Below are positions 1 to 8,100 of a stretch of DNA of 19,067 bases, in pieces (position 1 is the stretch's first letter; every line of letters starts with the position of its first letter). The notes beneath the pieces are model-generated. The model did no database searches. It saw nothing but the letters and a program-made list of their open reading frames with translations, and had not been told where the DNA came from. Where the stretch lies: positions 1 to 19,067 of the forward strand of contig CAJUQB010000090.1 in the NCBI GenBank assembly GCA_910588285.1, given 5' to 3'. The position numbers and the translations under genes were made by a program. The DNA is from an uncultured Lachnospiraceae bacterium. GTDB taxonomy: Bacteria; Bacillota; Clostridia; Lachnospirales; Lachnospiraceae.

Positions 1-71
1 GTATTGTATCAAAAATGGAATTTGATTTGTAGATACGGATTATTACCTACTTACCGATTAAGCACATCAAT

Positions 72-896
72 ATGGCAGCAAAACAAATGGCACAAATGGA
101 GAAACATGCTGTCTGTACGATTAGCTCAAAAGATGAAATCGGTGCGTTGGCAGATAACATAAACTATTTGTATCAAAGCCTGCTGTCAGCAATTCATAAT
201 CTTGAAGTTGAAAAACAGTATGTAAGCGAAAGTGAAAAATCAAAAGTTGATTTTTTGCGGATTGCTTCACACGAATTAAAAACGCCTGTTACGGCTTTAA
301 ATGCTACTTTAGAAAATATGATACTCGGAATTGGAAAATATAAAGACTATGATACTTACTTGCCGGAATGTAAAGAAATGACGGAATATCTTGCTGATAT
401 GATACATGATATTCTTGAAACCTCACGGCTAAGCATATCCTCCGAAAAGGAAACAGCGGTACAAACGAATCTATCAGAAGTGATTTCTTCCTTATGTGAA
501 CCGTATATGTTGATTGCAAAGGCGAAGGGGATTATTTTCAGACTGGAATTGTTTGATAATTTTACGGCAGTTCTGCCGCAGCATTTGTTTGAAAAAGCTA
601 TTTCCAATATTCTTGCCAATGCGGTAGCATATACAGAAACAGGCAAAACAATTTATGTATATTTTGATGAAAAAAATCTTATGATAGAAAACGAATGTCA
701 GCCTATTCCGGATGAAATATTACGACATTTATTTGAGCCGTTTTATCGTCCGGATTTTTCCCGAAACCGTGATAATGGCGGAAATGGGCTTGGGCTTTAC
801 ATTGTCGCAACCTTGTTTCATACAATGGATATTTCATATTCATTTATTCCCATGAAACATCCACAAGGAATGAAATTTATTATCAATTTAAAATAA
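72..896 (+). CDS. Sensor histidine kinase, C-terminal part (HAMP end, HisKA, HATPase_c)
   Basis: Autokinase half of a membrane two-component sensor; it would phosphorylate an OmpR-type regulator, probably encoded left of the window. Counting from the ATG at 72, residues 1-35 look like the end of a HAMP linker. The phospho-acceptor H box is ASHELKTPV with His67. The N box lies around 175-185 (ISNILANAVAY), the F box is LFEPFYR (220-226) and the G box is NGGNGLGLYIV (about 235-245). The resemblance is to BceS/VanS-like kinases that control neighbouring ABC transporters. Odd point: the HAMP-like reading (PIKHIN) continues upstream of this ATG, but an in-frame TAG sits at 30-32 and no transmembrane segment is visible. 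The sensor half is therefore outside the window in another frame, or has been lost. A terminator follows at 912. Confidence 0.8.
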   Translation: MAAKQMAQMEKHAVCTISSKDEIGALADNINYLYQSLLSAIHNLEVEKQYVSESEKSKVDFLRIASHELKTPVTALNATLENMILGIGKYKDYDTYLPECKEMTEYLADMIHDILETSRLSISSEKETAVQTNLSEVISSLCEPYMLIAKAKGIIFRLELFDNFTAVLPQHLFEKAISNILANAVAYTETGKTIYVYFDEKNLMIENECQPIPDEILRHLFEPFYRPDFSRNRDNGGNGLGLYIVATLFHTMDISYSFIPMKHPQGMKFIINLK

Positions 897-911
897 CCTT
901 TCATGGTAAAG

Positions 912-941
912 AAGCTCTCCAACAATCGGGGAGCTTTTTTG
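912..941 (+). terminator. Rho-independent terminator after the kinase gene
   Basis: Nine-base stem AAGCTCTCC/GGGGAGCTT (one G-T pair) with a 7-nt loop, running directly into a T tract. It starts 16 bases after the kinase stop and separates the kinase transcript from the transporter operon. Confidence 0.85.
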
Positions 942-969
942 TTTAATAAATTCTTAAATTTCACATACC

Positions 970-1002
970 TTCCATACTGGTTCCATATTGGGAGATTATG
1001 AT
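970..1002 (+). promoter_or_regulatory. Tandem-repeat operator and promoter of the ABC transporter operon
   Basis: Two adjacent 11-bp direct repeats, TTCCATACTGG (970-980) and TTCCATATTGG (981-991), differ at one base. They are followed by a -10-like TATGAT at 997-1002. The -35 position falls inside the first repeat and is a poor match to consensus, as expected for an activator-dependent promoter. Head-to-tail repeats at one helical turn are typical of OmpR/PhoB-family response-regulator sites. That the missing partner of the adjacent kinase binds here is inference. Confidence 0.5.
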
Positions 1003-1046
1003 ATAGCCGTTCACTAAAATTAACATCAGAAAACGGAGGGAATAGA

Positions 1047-2507
1047 ATGGGTACAATTAAGAGAGCATTTTTATACGTCACAAGAAAAAAAGGAAAAAGT
1101 ATATTGCTTTTTTTCGTCCTTCTTATTATGGCAACCTTTGTGCTGTCTGGAATTTCGATTGAAAGGGCTACACGGTTAGAGCAGAAAAAGCTGCGGCAAA
1201 CAATGGGAGGAACATTTGAACTGTTGCCCGAATTATCTGAAAGTAACCCATATTTTAAGACAATCAATGATGACGAGGGCGGTGTGACATTATACACGGA
1301 ACGTCCTTTGACACAGGAAATGATTGATTTAATCTTGCAGATGGACGGAATAAAAAGTTGTGATGCAGACACACAAAGCAATGTTTGGCCTAATCTTGAA
1401 ATATTTAAGGGAAATGTCCCGTTAAAAGGCGAATTAGATGATTCCGTATACGCAAGAACCGTTTATTCAAGTGAAACCAATGCTTTTTTTACATCACAGA
1501 AATTACAGCTAATTGAGGGAAAGCATATTACGAACACCGAAACGTATTCCGCCATAATAAGCAAAGAATTAGCAGATAAAAACGGCTTGAAAATCGGAGA
1601 CACCTTTTCGATAACAGGGGATTATAAAGTTGAAATAAAAATTATCGGATTTTATGAAATCCTTAAACCCGACTCTGCATTTGAAAATATCGCTACCTAC
1701 GAAAAAATAGAAAATCAGATTTTTGTCGATTACCATACGCTGCAAAAACTTTTCAGAGGTACTCCCGTAGGCTTTATTTCGGCAAAATTTTTGGTCGATG
1801 ACCCCGCAGACCTTGAAAAAATTGTGAAAGAAATAAGGGGGAATTCTGAAATTGATTGGCAGGCGTTTACGCTTACTACCGACAATACAGAGTATCAAGA
1901 TGCTGCTGCTCCACTTGAAAAGCTGCAATCCTTAGTTACATCAATTATTTTGGTTATTGTATTGGTCAGCGGAATCATTCTTGCCTTAATACTTACCATG
2001 TGGGGAAGAAGCCGTATCCATGAAACAGGAGTATTCCTTTCTCTCGGCATTGGAAAAGGTAACATCGTTAGTCAATATCTGACAGAAGTTTTTATGATTG
2101 CCGTAATCGCTTTTGGTTTATCTTTCTTTCTGGGGAATGCAGTTGCAAATCAGCTGGCAAACAAACTTATGGAAAGTCCGTCAAGTGGAGAAAATTTAAG
2201 CAATGACAAAGATGTAGTTTGGGACATAAAGGACAATTATGGTCTTTCGTTGGATGATGTTCAAGTCACAAGAAAGGATGATCGTGAGATTTCTACGCCG
2301 CAAAATGAGGAACCGGACATAGTGCCGCCCGAAGCAGAGGTATCCGTTGATATTGCAAAAACAGAGCAAATCCACATTTCAGTTGATATTCTCGATATGC
2401 TGCAGCTATATCTGATTGGTTTTGCAATCATTACGGTTTCCGTGATTCTCTCATCGGGTACGGTAATGCGTTTGAAGCCAAGAGAAATTTTATCAAACAT
2501 GAGTTAA
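1047..2507 (+). CDS. FtsX/MacB-like ABC transporter permease
   Basis: Membrane subunit of an ABC transporter of the MacB/FtsX type; such pairs beside two-component systems usually handle antimicrobial peptides or envelope stress. Predicted segments: TM1 about 19-37, a large extracytoplasmic domain about 40-290, TM2 296-318, a cytoplasmic coupling segment 321-340 (RSRIHETGVFLSLGIGKGNI), TM3 347-367, an acidic, proline-containing outside loop about 375-445, and TM4 453-472. The order of four segments with the FtsX core at the C-terminal end is the family hallmark. The start is supported by GGAGGG at 1035-1040, six bases before the ATG. The ATPase gene follows after 18 bases, so the two are co-transcribed. 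The substrate cannot be read from the sequence. Confidence 0.85.
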   Translation: MGTIKRAFLYVTRKKGKSILLFFVLLIMATFVLSGISIERATRLEQKKLRQTMGGTFELLPELSESNPYFKTINDDEGGVTLYTERPLTQEMIDLILQMDGIKSCDADTQSNVWPNLEIFKGNVPLKGELDDSVYARTVYSSETNAFFTSQKLQLIEGKHITNTETYSAIISKELADKNGLKIGDTFSITGDYKVEIKIIGFYEILKPDSAFENIATYEKIENQIFVDYHTLQKLFRGTPVGFISAKFLVDDPADLEKIVKEIRGNSEIDWQAFTLTTDNTEYQDAAAPLEKLQSLVTSIILVIVLVSGIILALILTMWGRSRIHETGVFLSLGIGKGNIVSQYLTEVFMIAVIAFGLSFFLGNAVANQLANKLMESPSSGENLSNDKDVVWDIKDNYGLSLDDVQVTRKDDREISTPQNEEPDIVPPEAEVSVDIAKTEQIHISVDILDMLQLYLIGFAIITVSVILSSGTVMRLKPREILSNMS

Positions 2508-2525
2508 AGAAAGGAATTTTTACAA

Positions 2526-3155
2526 ATGTCTGTATTTGAAATGAAAGATGTATCTTACTCTTATGACAAGAGCAAAAAAATATTGACAGCAGTAAATGCT
2601 GTGTTTGAAGCAGGAAAAATGTATGCCATACTGGGAGTGTCTGGCTCTGGAAAGACTACTTTGTTATCACTGCTTGGCGGGCTTGATGTTCCGCAAAAAG
2701 GTGAAATTTTATTTGACGGTGTGGATATTTCAGAGCATACACTTGAATACCATAGGCGCAATCATGTTTCGCTTATATTTCAAAGTTACAATCTCATTGA
2801 CTATATGACGCCTGTTGAAAATGTAACGCTGACTGCAAAGCAGGATGCCCTTCTGGTGCTAAAACAACTTGGATTAACTGAAGAGGAAGCGAAACGCAAT
2901 GTAATGAAATTATCAGGCGGACAGCAGCAGCGTGTTGCAATCGCCCGTACATTGGCATCGGACACACCTATAATTTTGGCTGACGAACCGACAGGAAATT
3001 TGGATGAGGACACTGCTGCTGAAATAACAGAAGTTTTAAAAAATTGTGCCCATCTGATGAATAAGTGCGTGATTATTGTTACTCATTCTAATGACCTTGC
3101 AAAGCAAGCTGATATGGTTTTTCACTTGAAGAAAGGCAAGCTGCAGCAGTTATGA
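2526..3155 (+). CDS. ABC transporter ATP-binding protein (MacB/LolD-like)
   Basis: Energy-coupling subunit for the permease just upstream. All nucleotide-binding motifs are intact: Walker A GVSGSGKT (37-44), Q-loop FQSYNL (Gln86), signature LSGGQQQR (129-136), Walker B PIILADEP (148-155), D-loop NLDE and the switch His in VTHS (His187). At 209 residues it is slightly short for the family (about 220-230); the segment between the Q-loop and the signature is compact. An AAAGGA-type ribosome site at about 2509-2515 precedes the ATG with fairly long spacing. It is the last gene of the plus-strand block; no T-tract terminator follows, only the large hairpin at 3233-3287. Confidence 0.9.
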   Translation: MSVFEMKDVSYSYDKSKKILTAVNAVFEAGKMYAILGVSGSGKTTLLSLLGGLDVPQKGEILFDGVDISEHTLEYHRRNHVSLIFQSYNLIDYMTPVENVTLTAKQDALLVLKQLGLTEEEAKRNVMKLSGGQQQRVAIARTLASDTPIILADEPTGNLDEDTAAEITEVLKNCAHLMNKCVIIVTHSNDLAKQADMVFHLKKGKLQQL

Positions 3156-3232
3156 GAATCAAAGTGTAAGCAAGTAGTTTTGATTGAAGCAAGAAATTTA
3201 CAAGTGACAGTCATCAACGAGCCAGACGCATA

Positions 3233-3287
3233 AGTTGCAGAGCCGATGAACAAAATGAGCAATCACAGGTTTATCGGCTCTGCTTCA
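3233..3287. repeat. Long perfect stem-loop between converging operons
   Basis: GCAGAGCCGAT (3237-3247) is the exact reverse complement of ATCGGCTCTGC (3273-3283). Four further inner pairs (one G-U) leave a 17-nt loop. No T run follows on either strand, so it is not a standard intrinsic terminator. It lies where the plus-strand transporter operon meets the minus-strand HAD/NTPase operon, and could act as a bidirectional transcript 3' end. Confidence 0.5.
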
Positions 3288-3294
3288 CTTCAGG

Positions 3295-3363
3295 CTAATA
3301 GATATTTAGTTCTGCATCATGAACAGGCGTAAGCTTCTGAAACTTATAAGCCTTTGTCTCCAT
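3295..3363 (-). pseudogene. First 22 codons of the YobI-like NTPase gene (duplicated remnant)
   Basis: The ribosome site, ATG and next 21 codons of the NTPase gene at 8774 are repeated here, downstream of the second HAD copy (about one mismatch in 66 bp; it begins METKAYKFQK instead of METKDYKFQK). Homology stops at 3298 and the reading frame meets TAG at 3295-3297. This is a junction scar from the duplication of the region 8709-9551, not a functional gene. Confidence 0.85.
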
Positions 3364-4141
3364 GATACTCTCCTTCTGTGTCTTCTCAAATCAGCCCAAA
3401 ATGCTTACAGGCATTATAAATCCCATCTGCATGGATATCATCCGTCACATAATCCGCAACAGCCTTCGCCTCCGGCATCCCGTTTCCCATAGCGATCCCA
3501 TGGGCCACATACTTCAACATATCCAGGTCATTAACGCTGTCTCCAAAGGCATATGTATTCTCATGAGGAAGCCCAAGCTTCTCACAGATCACCTGAATCC
3601 CGGTAGCCTTGCTGAACCCCTTGGGCACACCCTCCACCACCTTTTTTCCATGTACCAGAAAATCATACCAAGGAGAAAGTTCCTCCAGGGCCTTAGTAAA
3701 GTCATCATTCTTGATCACCGCACTGAACTTGCTGATCTCCCAGTTCATATGGTTTTCCGTGATCCCCAGGAGCTTATCTCCCACATCCCTGCGTAGGATA
3801 TCAATGAATGGATCTCCTGGGAAATCCTCTGCATCCACATACTGATACGTTCGTCCCTCCAGCACCACCGGCATATCGTACCGCTTCAGCACCTTCAAGG
3901 TATCATTCACCAATTCACTGGGAATCGTCTCATATAAAAGTTCCTCTCCATGGAAGTTTACACTGGTGCCACAGCCAGATAAAATCCCATCAAATCCTAA
4001 GGACAGGAGCTCCGGATCCTGGATAAATGCCCGGGTCCGGCCACTGCTGATGAATACATAACATCCGTTTTCTTTCAGCTTTCTGATTGCTTCTTTTGTA
4101 CTTTCTGGTATGATCATACTGGCTGGCCAGATTGTGCCGTC
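3298..4141. repeat. Left copy of an approximately 845-bp direct repeat
   Basis: Aligns with 8709-9551 in the same orientation (offset 5411, then 5410 after a 1-bp indel near 3385). It covers the start of the NTPase gene and almost all of the HAD gene. Positions 3756-4123 are identical to 9166-9533 by eye, while 3400-3755 carries roughly 27 mismatches. Confidence 0.95.
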
Positions 4142-4228
4142 AATAAACTGGGGGCCAGGGGCTGGAAAGCTTGTATTTGCGGGGATTAACGGTAGGTACA
4201 AGTGTGTTTTGTGTATACCCTTGTGCAT
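3386..4228 (-). CDS. Second Cof-type HAD-IIB hydrolase copy with replaced N-terminus, probably inactive
   Basis: From IDGTIWPASM onward this 280-residue frame matches the complete HAD protein encoded at 8796-9575, including FISSGR, the PKGFSK lysine motif and GDSVND. The first nine residues of the intact protein, ending in the DVD of motif I, are absent. They are replaced by about 30 unrelated residues, so the nucleophilic Asp position is Phe (QFIDGT against YFDVDGT). HAD phosphatases need that Asp, so catalysis is not expected. The ATG at 4228 lacks a convincing ribosome site. The C-terminal end differs slightly from the other copy (ADYVTDDIHADG against ADYVTDDLHKDG). It may be a pseudogene, or a pseudoenzyme co-transcribed with the upstream operon. 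Confidence 0.75.
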   Translation of the reverse strand: MHKGIHKTHLYLPLIPANTSFPAPGPQFIDGTIWPASMIIPESTKEAIRKLKENGCYVFISSGRTRAFIQDPELLSLGFDGILSGCGTSVNFHGEELLYETIPSELVNDTLKVLKRYDMPVVLEGRTYQYVDAEDFPGDPFIDILRRDVGDKLLGITENHMNWEISKFSAVIKNDDFTKALEELSPWYDFLVHGKKVVEGVPKGFSKATGIQVICEKLGLPHENTYAFGDSVNDLDMLKYVAHGIAMGNGMPEAKAVADYVTDDIHADGIYNACKHFGLI

Positions 4229-4273
4229 CCCAGGCTTTTTCTAAATATGCTGCAAAGATCAGGCCTCGGAGAC
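4140..4273 (-). other. Unrecognised coding-like fragment between the 60-aa gene and the second HAD copy
   Basis: In a frame different from both neighbours, an uninterrupted stretch reads GLIFAAYLEKAWDAQGYTQN and continues to a TGA at 4140-4142, exactly where the direct repeat ends. Its composition looks protein-like and it has no start codon of its own. It may be the tail of a gene cut by the duplication junction. No family was recognised. Confidence 0.25.
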
Positions 4274-4441
4274 CAGCTCCTTATATCTTTTATCATTCCG
4301 CATTCCTTCAATTAACTCCCGGTTCTTTTCCATGCTCTTCTGTAACTCTTCCTTGTCATATTCCTCCTGATCGGAAGGCAGAATGATTCTTAATGGAACA
4401 TTGTCAAATTCCAGATCATTTAATACATAGTTTTTACTCAT
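4259..4441 (-). CDS. 60-aa acidic, helical protein of the NTPase/JAMM operon
   Basis: Small charged protein of unknown family. Residues 25-58 are rich in Glu, Lys and Asp and should form a long helix; the N-terminal 20 residues (MSKNYVLNDLEFDNVPLRII) are more hydrophobic. The ATG at 4441 has a near-perfect AGGAGG with about 9-base spacing. An upstream in-frame start at 4522 would lie inside the JAMM gene and has no such site, so the 60-residue form is preferred. It begins 13 bases after the JAMM stop, so the two should be translated from one message. A role as partner, inhibitor or substrate of the JAMM protein is possible but only inferred from position. Confidence 0.7.
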   Translation of the reverse strand: MSKNYVLNDLEFDNVPLRIILPSDQEEYDKEELQKSMEKNRELIEGMRNDKRYKELVSEA

Positions 4442-4454
4442 GATATAATCCCTC

Positions 4455-5057
4455 CTAACTATAAAACAGGCCAGCTTCGCTGCATCTTGCCAAAAATGAT
4501 AACGCTCTGTGGTATCGCTCACTGACTGTAGACGATTGATCCAAGCCTTCTACGCATTCATTAAACAGCTGTATGGTTTCTCTCTCTGAATACTTTTTGT
4601 CTTTATATAAATAATGCACTTTCCCCTGGTTGCTAACCACCACCAAAATGGAGATTCCTCTGTTTGCCACAAAAAAGCGGATATCATCCAGCGAAAATGT
4701 CTGCAAAGACGGATGGTTATGAAGAATTACAACTGTACACATTTTTGCTGAAACAATCAGGTGATTGGACTGGGTATCGGAGCACACATCCACGCTATGC
4801 TCCCCGCCCAGGCAAATCCCATAGTTCTCCAGGGGATCCGGTAATGCCAAGTCACAGGTAATCGCAACCTCATTGCTATCATTTCGTGTCTGGGAAAGGA
4901 ACAATATCTCCTTTGCCAGTCTATGCATAATTGCATTTTGTGCATCCGTTAAATCTTTATATTCTATATATTGAACCTTTTTGATAGCAATATCCGTGAT
5001 TCTTATTTTATTTTCACGTTTTTTGGCCTGTTCTAAGTCATTTCCTTTTTCTAGCAA
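4455..5057 (-). CDS. JAMM/JAB-domain metallopeptidase-like protein
   Basis: The frame runs from a GTG at 5090 (211 aa), but only the TTG at 5057 has a ribosome site: GAGGAGG at 5066-5072 with 8-base spacing. That gives a 200-aa product. In 211-aa numbering it carries a JAMM zinc signature: Glu97 (LGGEHS), His124-x-His126-Pro (VILHNHPS), Ser133 and Asp136 (SLDD). The following beta-rich stretch ISILVVVSNQGKVHYLYK fits the rest of an MPN/RadC-like fold. Such domains are isopeptidases or peptidases, and in bacteria also occur in phage tail and conflict-system proteins. It sits 54-87 bases after the NTPase gene and just before the 60-aa gene, in one minus-strand operon. The family beyond JAMM was not identified. 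Confidence 0.7.
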   Translation of the reverse strand: MLEKGNDLEQAKKRENKIRITDIAIKKVQYIEYKDLTDAQNAIMHRLAKEILFLSQTRNDSNEVAITCDLALPDPLENYGICLGGEHSVDVCSDTQSNHLIVSAKMCTVVILHNHPSLQTFSLDDIRFFVANRGISILVVVSNQGKVHYLYKDKKYSERETIQLFNECVEGLDQSSTVSERYHRALSFLARCSEAGLFYS

Positions 5058-5144
5058 TAAGGTCACCTCCTCGCTTACATTACCATTCACCTTATAAGAT
5101 CAAAAAAATCATACTTACATAAACAGCATATTTATTTCAATCCA

Positions 5145-8100
5145 TCAGAGCAATTCTGTCGGCAATTCATTTTGCATCCGAGGCTTCCGGCCTATTGCAC
5201 GATAAAAATCGCCTTCTTCTTCATACTTACTAATCCACCCTTTCTGTTGGAAGGCTTCCAGTATTCGTTTACTCACCTCTGAGATCTCAAATTTAGGACG
5301 CTTTCCTTCAAACAGGCTGCAATAGTTATCATCTTCCAATAATTCAAGACATTCCCTACATTGCATCATTTCAAGACCTATAATTGAAAAAGAAAGTATC
5401 TCCCATCTCATATCTACCGTTATTGTACTATCCCTCAGAAGCTTTATCAATAAGGTATATGTTACCGCAAATCCGTGATCAACAATGTAGGAAACATATT
5501 CTCTCATCAAATGTTCTACTGTTGCCTTAGATGTTTCTGCCAGGCTATTATACTTCTGCGCCACATACTCCAAATCATCTCGATCAAAATTATGTTCCAG
5601 AATATATGTCTCCACTACATCCTCATATTGTACTTCTTGAATGGCAACTGGTTCATCGGTAAATTTCAAAAGCTCTATTTTATATGTACTTTCTATACCT
5701 GTCTTTAAAACCTGGAGCAACTCGTCCAACAAAAAACTTTCATCCGTAATGGCGTCTACATATGCGTTTGGATTTTTTTCAATCAAATGAATCACATGAT
5801 CTGGATAATGTTCACGCATGAAAAAGAGGACATCTGAATTCATACGGATAATATTCAAATCTATCAATATATCTATTTTACCTTCATTAATTCCTTCTAT
5901 TTCAAAAGAATTAAAATACCGATTTTGCGATTGCAATATCATTTTATATTTATCATTACTCATTTGATTGCACTTTACAGTATTACTAAAAAATATAGAT
6001 GGGCTGTCCACGCCAAATTCTTCTTCTATAGCTTTACTATGAATGGTAAAATGCGTTGCAAATTTATTGATAAACTGTATTAATGATTCATCATATTTTT
6101 TCCCTATTCCGAAAAAGTATTGCAATACGTTCCACTCGGAATAATCAAGATTTTCATTCACTAATATCTGAGGCCACAGAACAGTATCCTCTATTTCCTC
6201 TATTGATGATAATTTTGTTGTAAGTCTTTCAATATAATTTTGTTTATACTTAACTTCTAACGTATTATGATTGAGAATATATTTAACCACTTCCCCATTA
6301 TCTGCAATTTCGTCTCCACAATTGAATAAGATTCGTTCATAATATCCATTTATATCTGCTTTTACATGTAACGCAAGAGCTTCCTCCGGTTTGCTGAATA
6401 TAAGAGTAAGTGTTTTTGTATAATACTCATCACTCTTGCCAATCTTATACTTATTTTCAAGTATACTCTCAATCATTTCCCAGTTCAATTCATATAAATT
6501 ATTTACATATATCTTCTCCCATAATTCAGAATCAGATACCCTATAATCCAAATATTTGAAATGGATATCAAGATATTGCAATTTCTCAATGATAACATCT
6601 AGTTTCGGATTTTTGATCTGCAGGAAATCCGGTGTTTCAGAAATAAAGTCAGATAACACACCTTCCTCATTTACTTTCGCAATTTCTTCCTTTGAAGAAT
6701 AATATAGTGACAATACAGCAATCAACTTTTTCTGTTCGCCAGTATATTCAGACTCGGTTAAAATTGTACCAAAATATTCCGGCCATAGTTGATTCACAAT
6801 TTGAATAAATTTATCTGTTTCACGGCTGGTTTCAATATAACGGATCACAAAATCATAATAGCCAGCTTCCTTTATCTGCTGTATCAGTCTTCTAAGTTCT
6901 TCTGAATATGTAAATCTATTTTGCAACAAATAGCACAGTAAATCAAAATTAAGGGTTTCCTGATTCTCATAATCTGCCATTCGCAATCTTTTTGCAACCA
7001 GCTTCGGATTCCTAAGCTCATATCCATAGTCTTTCGCCTTTTGATCTGAAACACTCCGTAAAAATATTTTATCAATACGACTAATGCTATTTTCATAAAA
7101 ATATGTCATATAATCCGGATACGTCTCATCAATAAATCCCTCACGAATCAAATATTTCAATAAGTCAAAATAATCGCTGCCCTTGATTTCCCTATATTCA
7201 TTCACCTTTCCAATTTCATTTACAGAATCTGTTTTAAAGATTTGATCAATATTATCACGATCAATGATCTCTGATAACTTCAGTTCCTCCAATTTAGCGA
7301 TTTGCTTCTCGATCTGATTTATTTCTTCCTTGATTTTTTCAATACCATCTTCGTCACGAATTCGTAAGTTCTCAATACGTGACTCCTTAATTTTTCTATA
7401 TTTTTCAAGCAAATTCTTCCAAGAATCTACGTATGGACTCCTGGAATAAAGTTGATTTAATTCCTCTTCTGAAGCCAAAACTTCATTATTAATTTTTACT
7501 ATTAATTCCTTCTTTTCCTCTATCTTTTTTAATAAATCAGACTTTTTCTCATCTATAAACCGATCCTTCGATGAAAATAGAGAATATACGAATCCCCTGT
7601 TTAATTGCAGATCGCTAAAATCCCGTGGAAAAATATTTTTATACACAATCAACGCAAGCAACTTATTGGCATTCTGTTCCGTTGTCCCGATCCGGGCATT
7701 ATAAATCACAAACTCATTATAAACATTTTTCAAAATGCGCATATCATCCACATAAAGTGAAATACCCTGTAAAAAGTTTTCCTCAAAAAGCTGGAAGATC
7801 CCTCCTTTCTTGAAATGTTCTATAAATTTATCATAGGAATTTGACCCGTCCAAAATAGGAACAATGGGAATGATAAAATCAAAAAACTTTGTCCTGTCCT
7901 TAGAAACAAAGATATCGTCACGCAAAAGATAAAAAAAGCGCAGTACTGCCTTTCCCTCCCGCATCCTTCTATTATTGACCAGCATATTTACTTCCCGGAG
8001 TCTCTGAAATATCTGGTTCGTGTTATAGCGATCCATGTCTTCAAAAACGACCACATCTGTATCTGAATTGTCAAATAAATACAGTACCTCGTTCAAATAT

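Noticed and set aside
3237..3283. Strong stem-loop as an intrinsic terminator
   Set aside because: The stem is convincing but no T tract follows on either strand, so it was listed only as a structured repeat.
3362..3796. Long plus-strand frames inside both HAD copies (also 8730-9206)
   Set aside because: They are antisense to a clearly conserved HAD gene and exist in both copies only because the sequence is duplicated.
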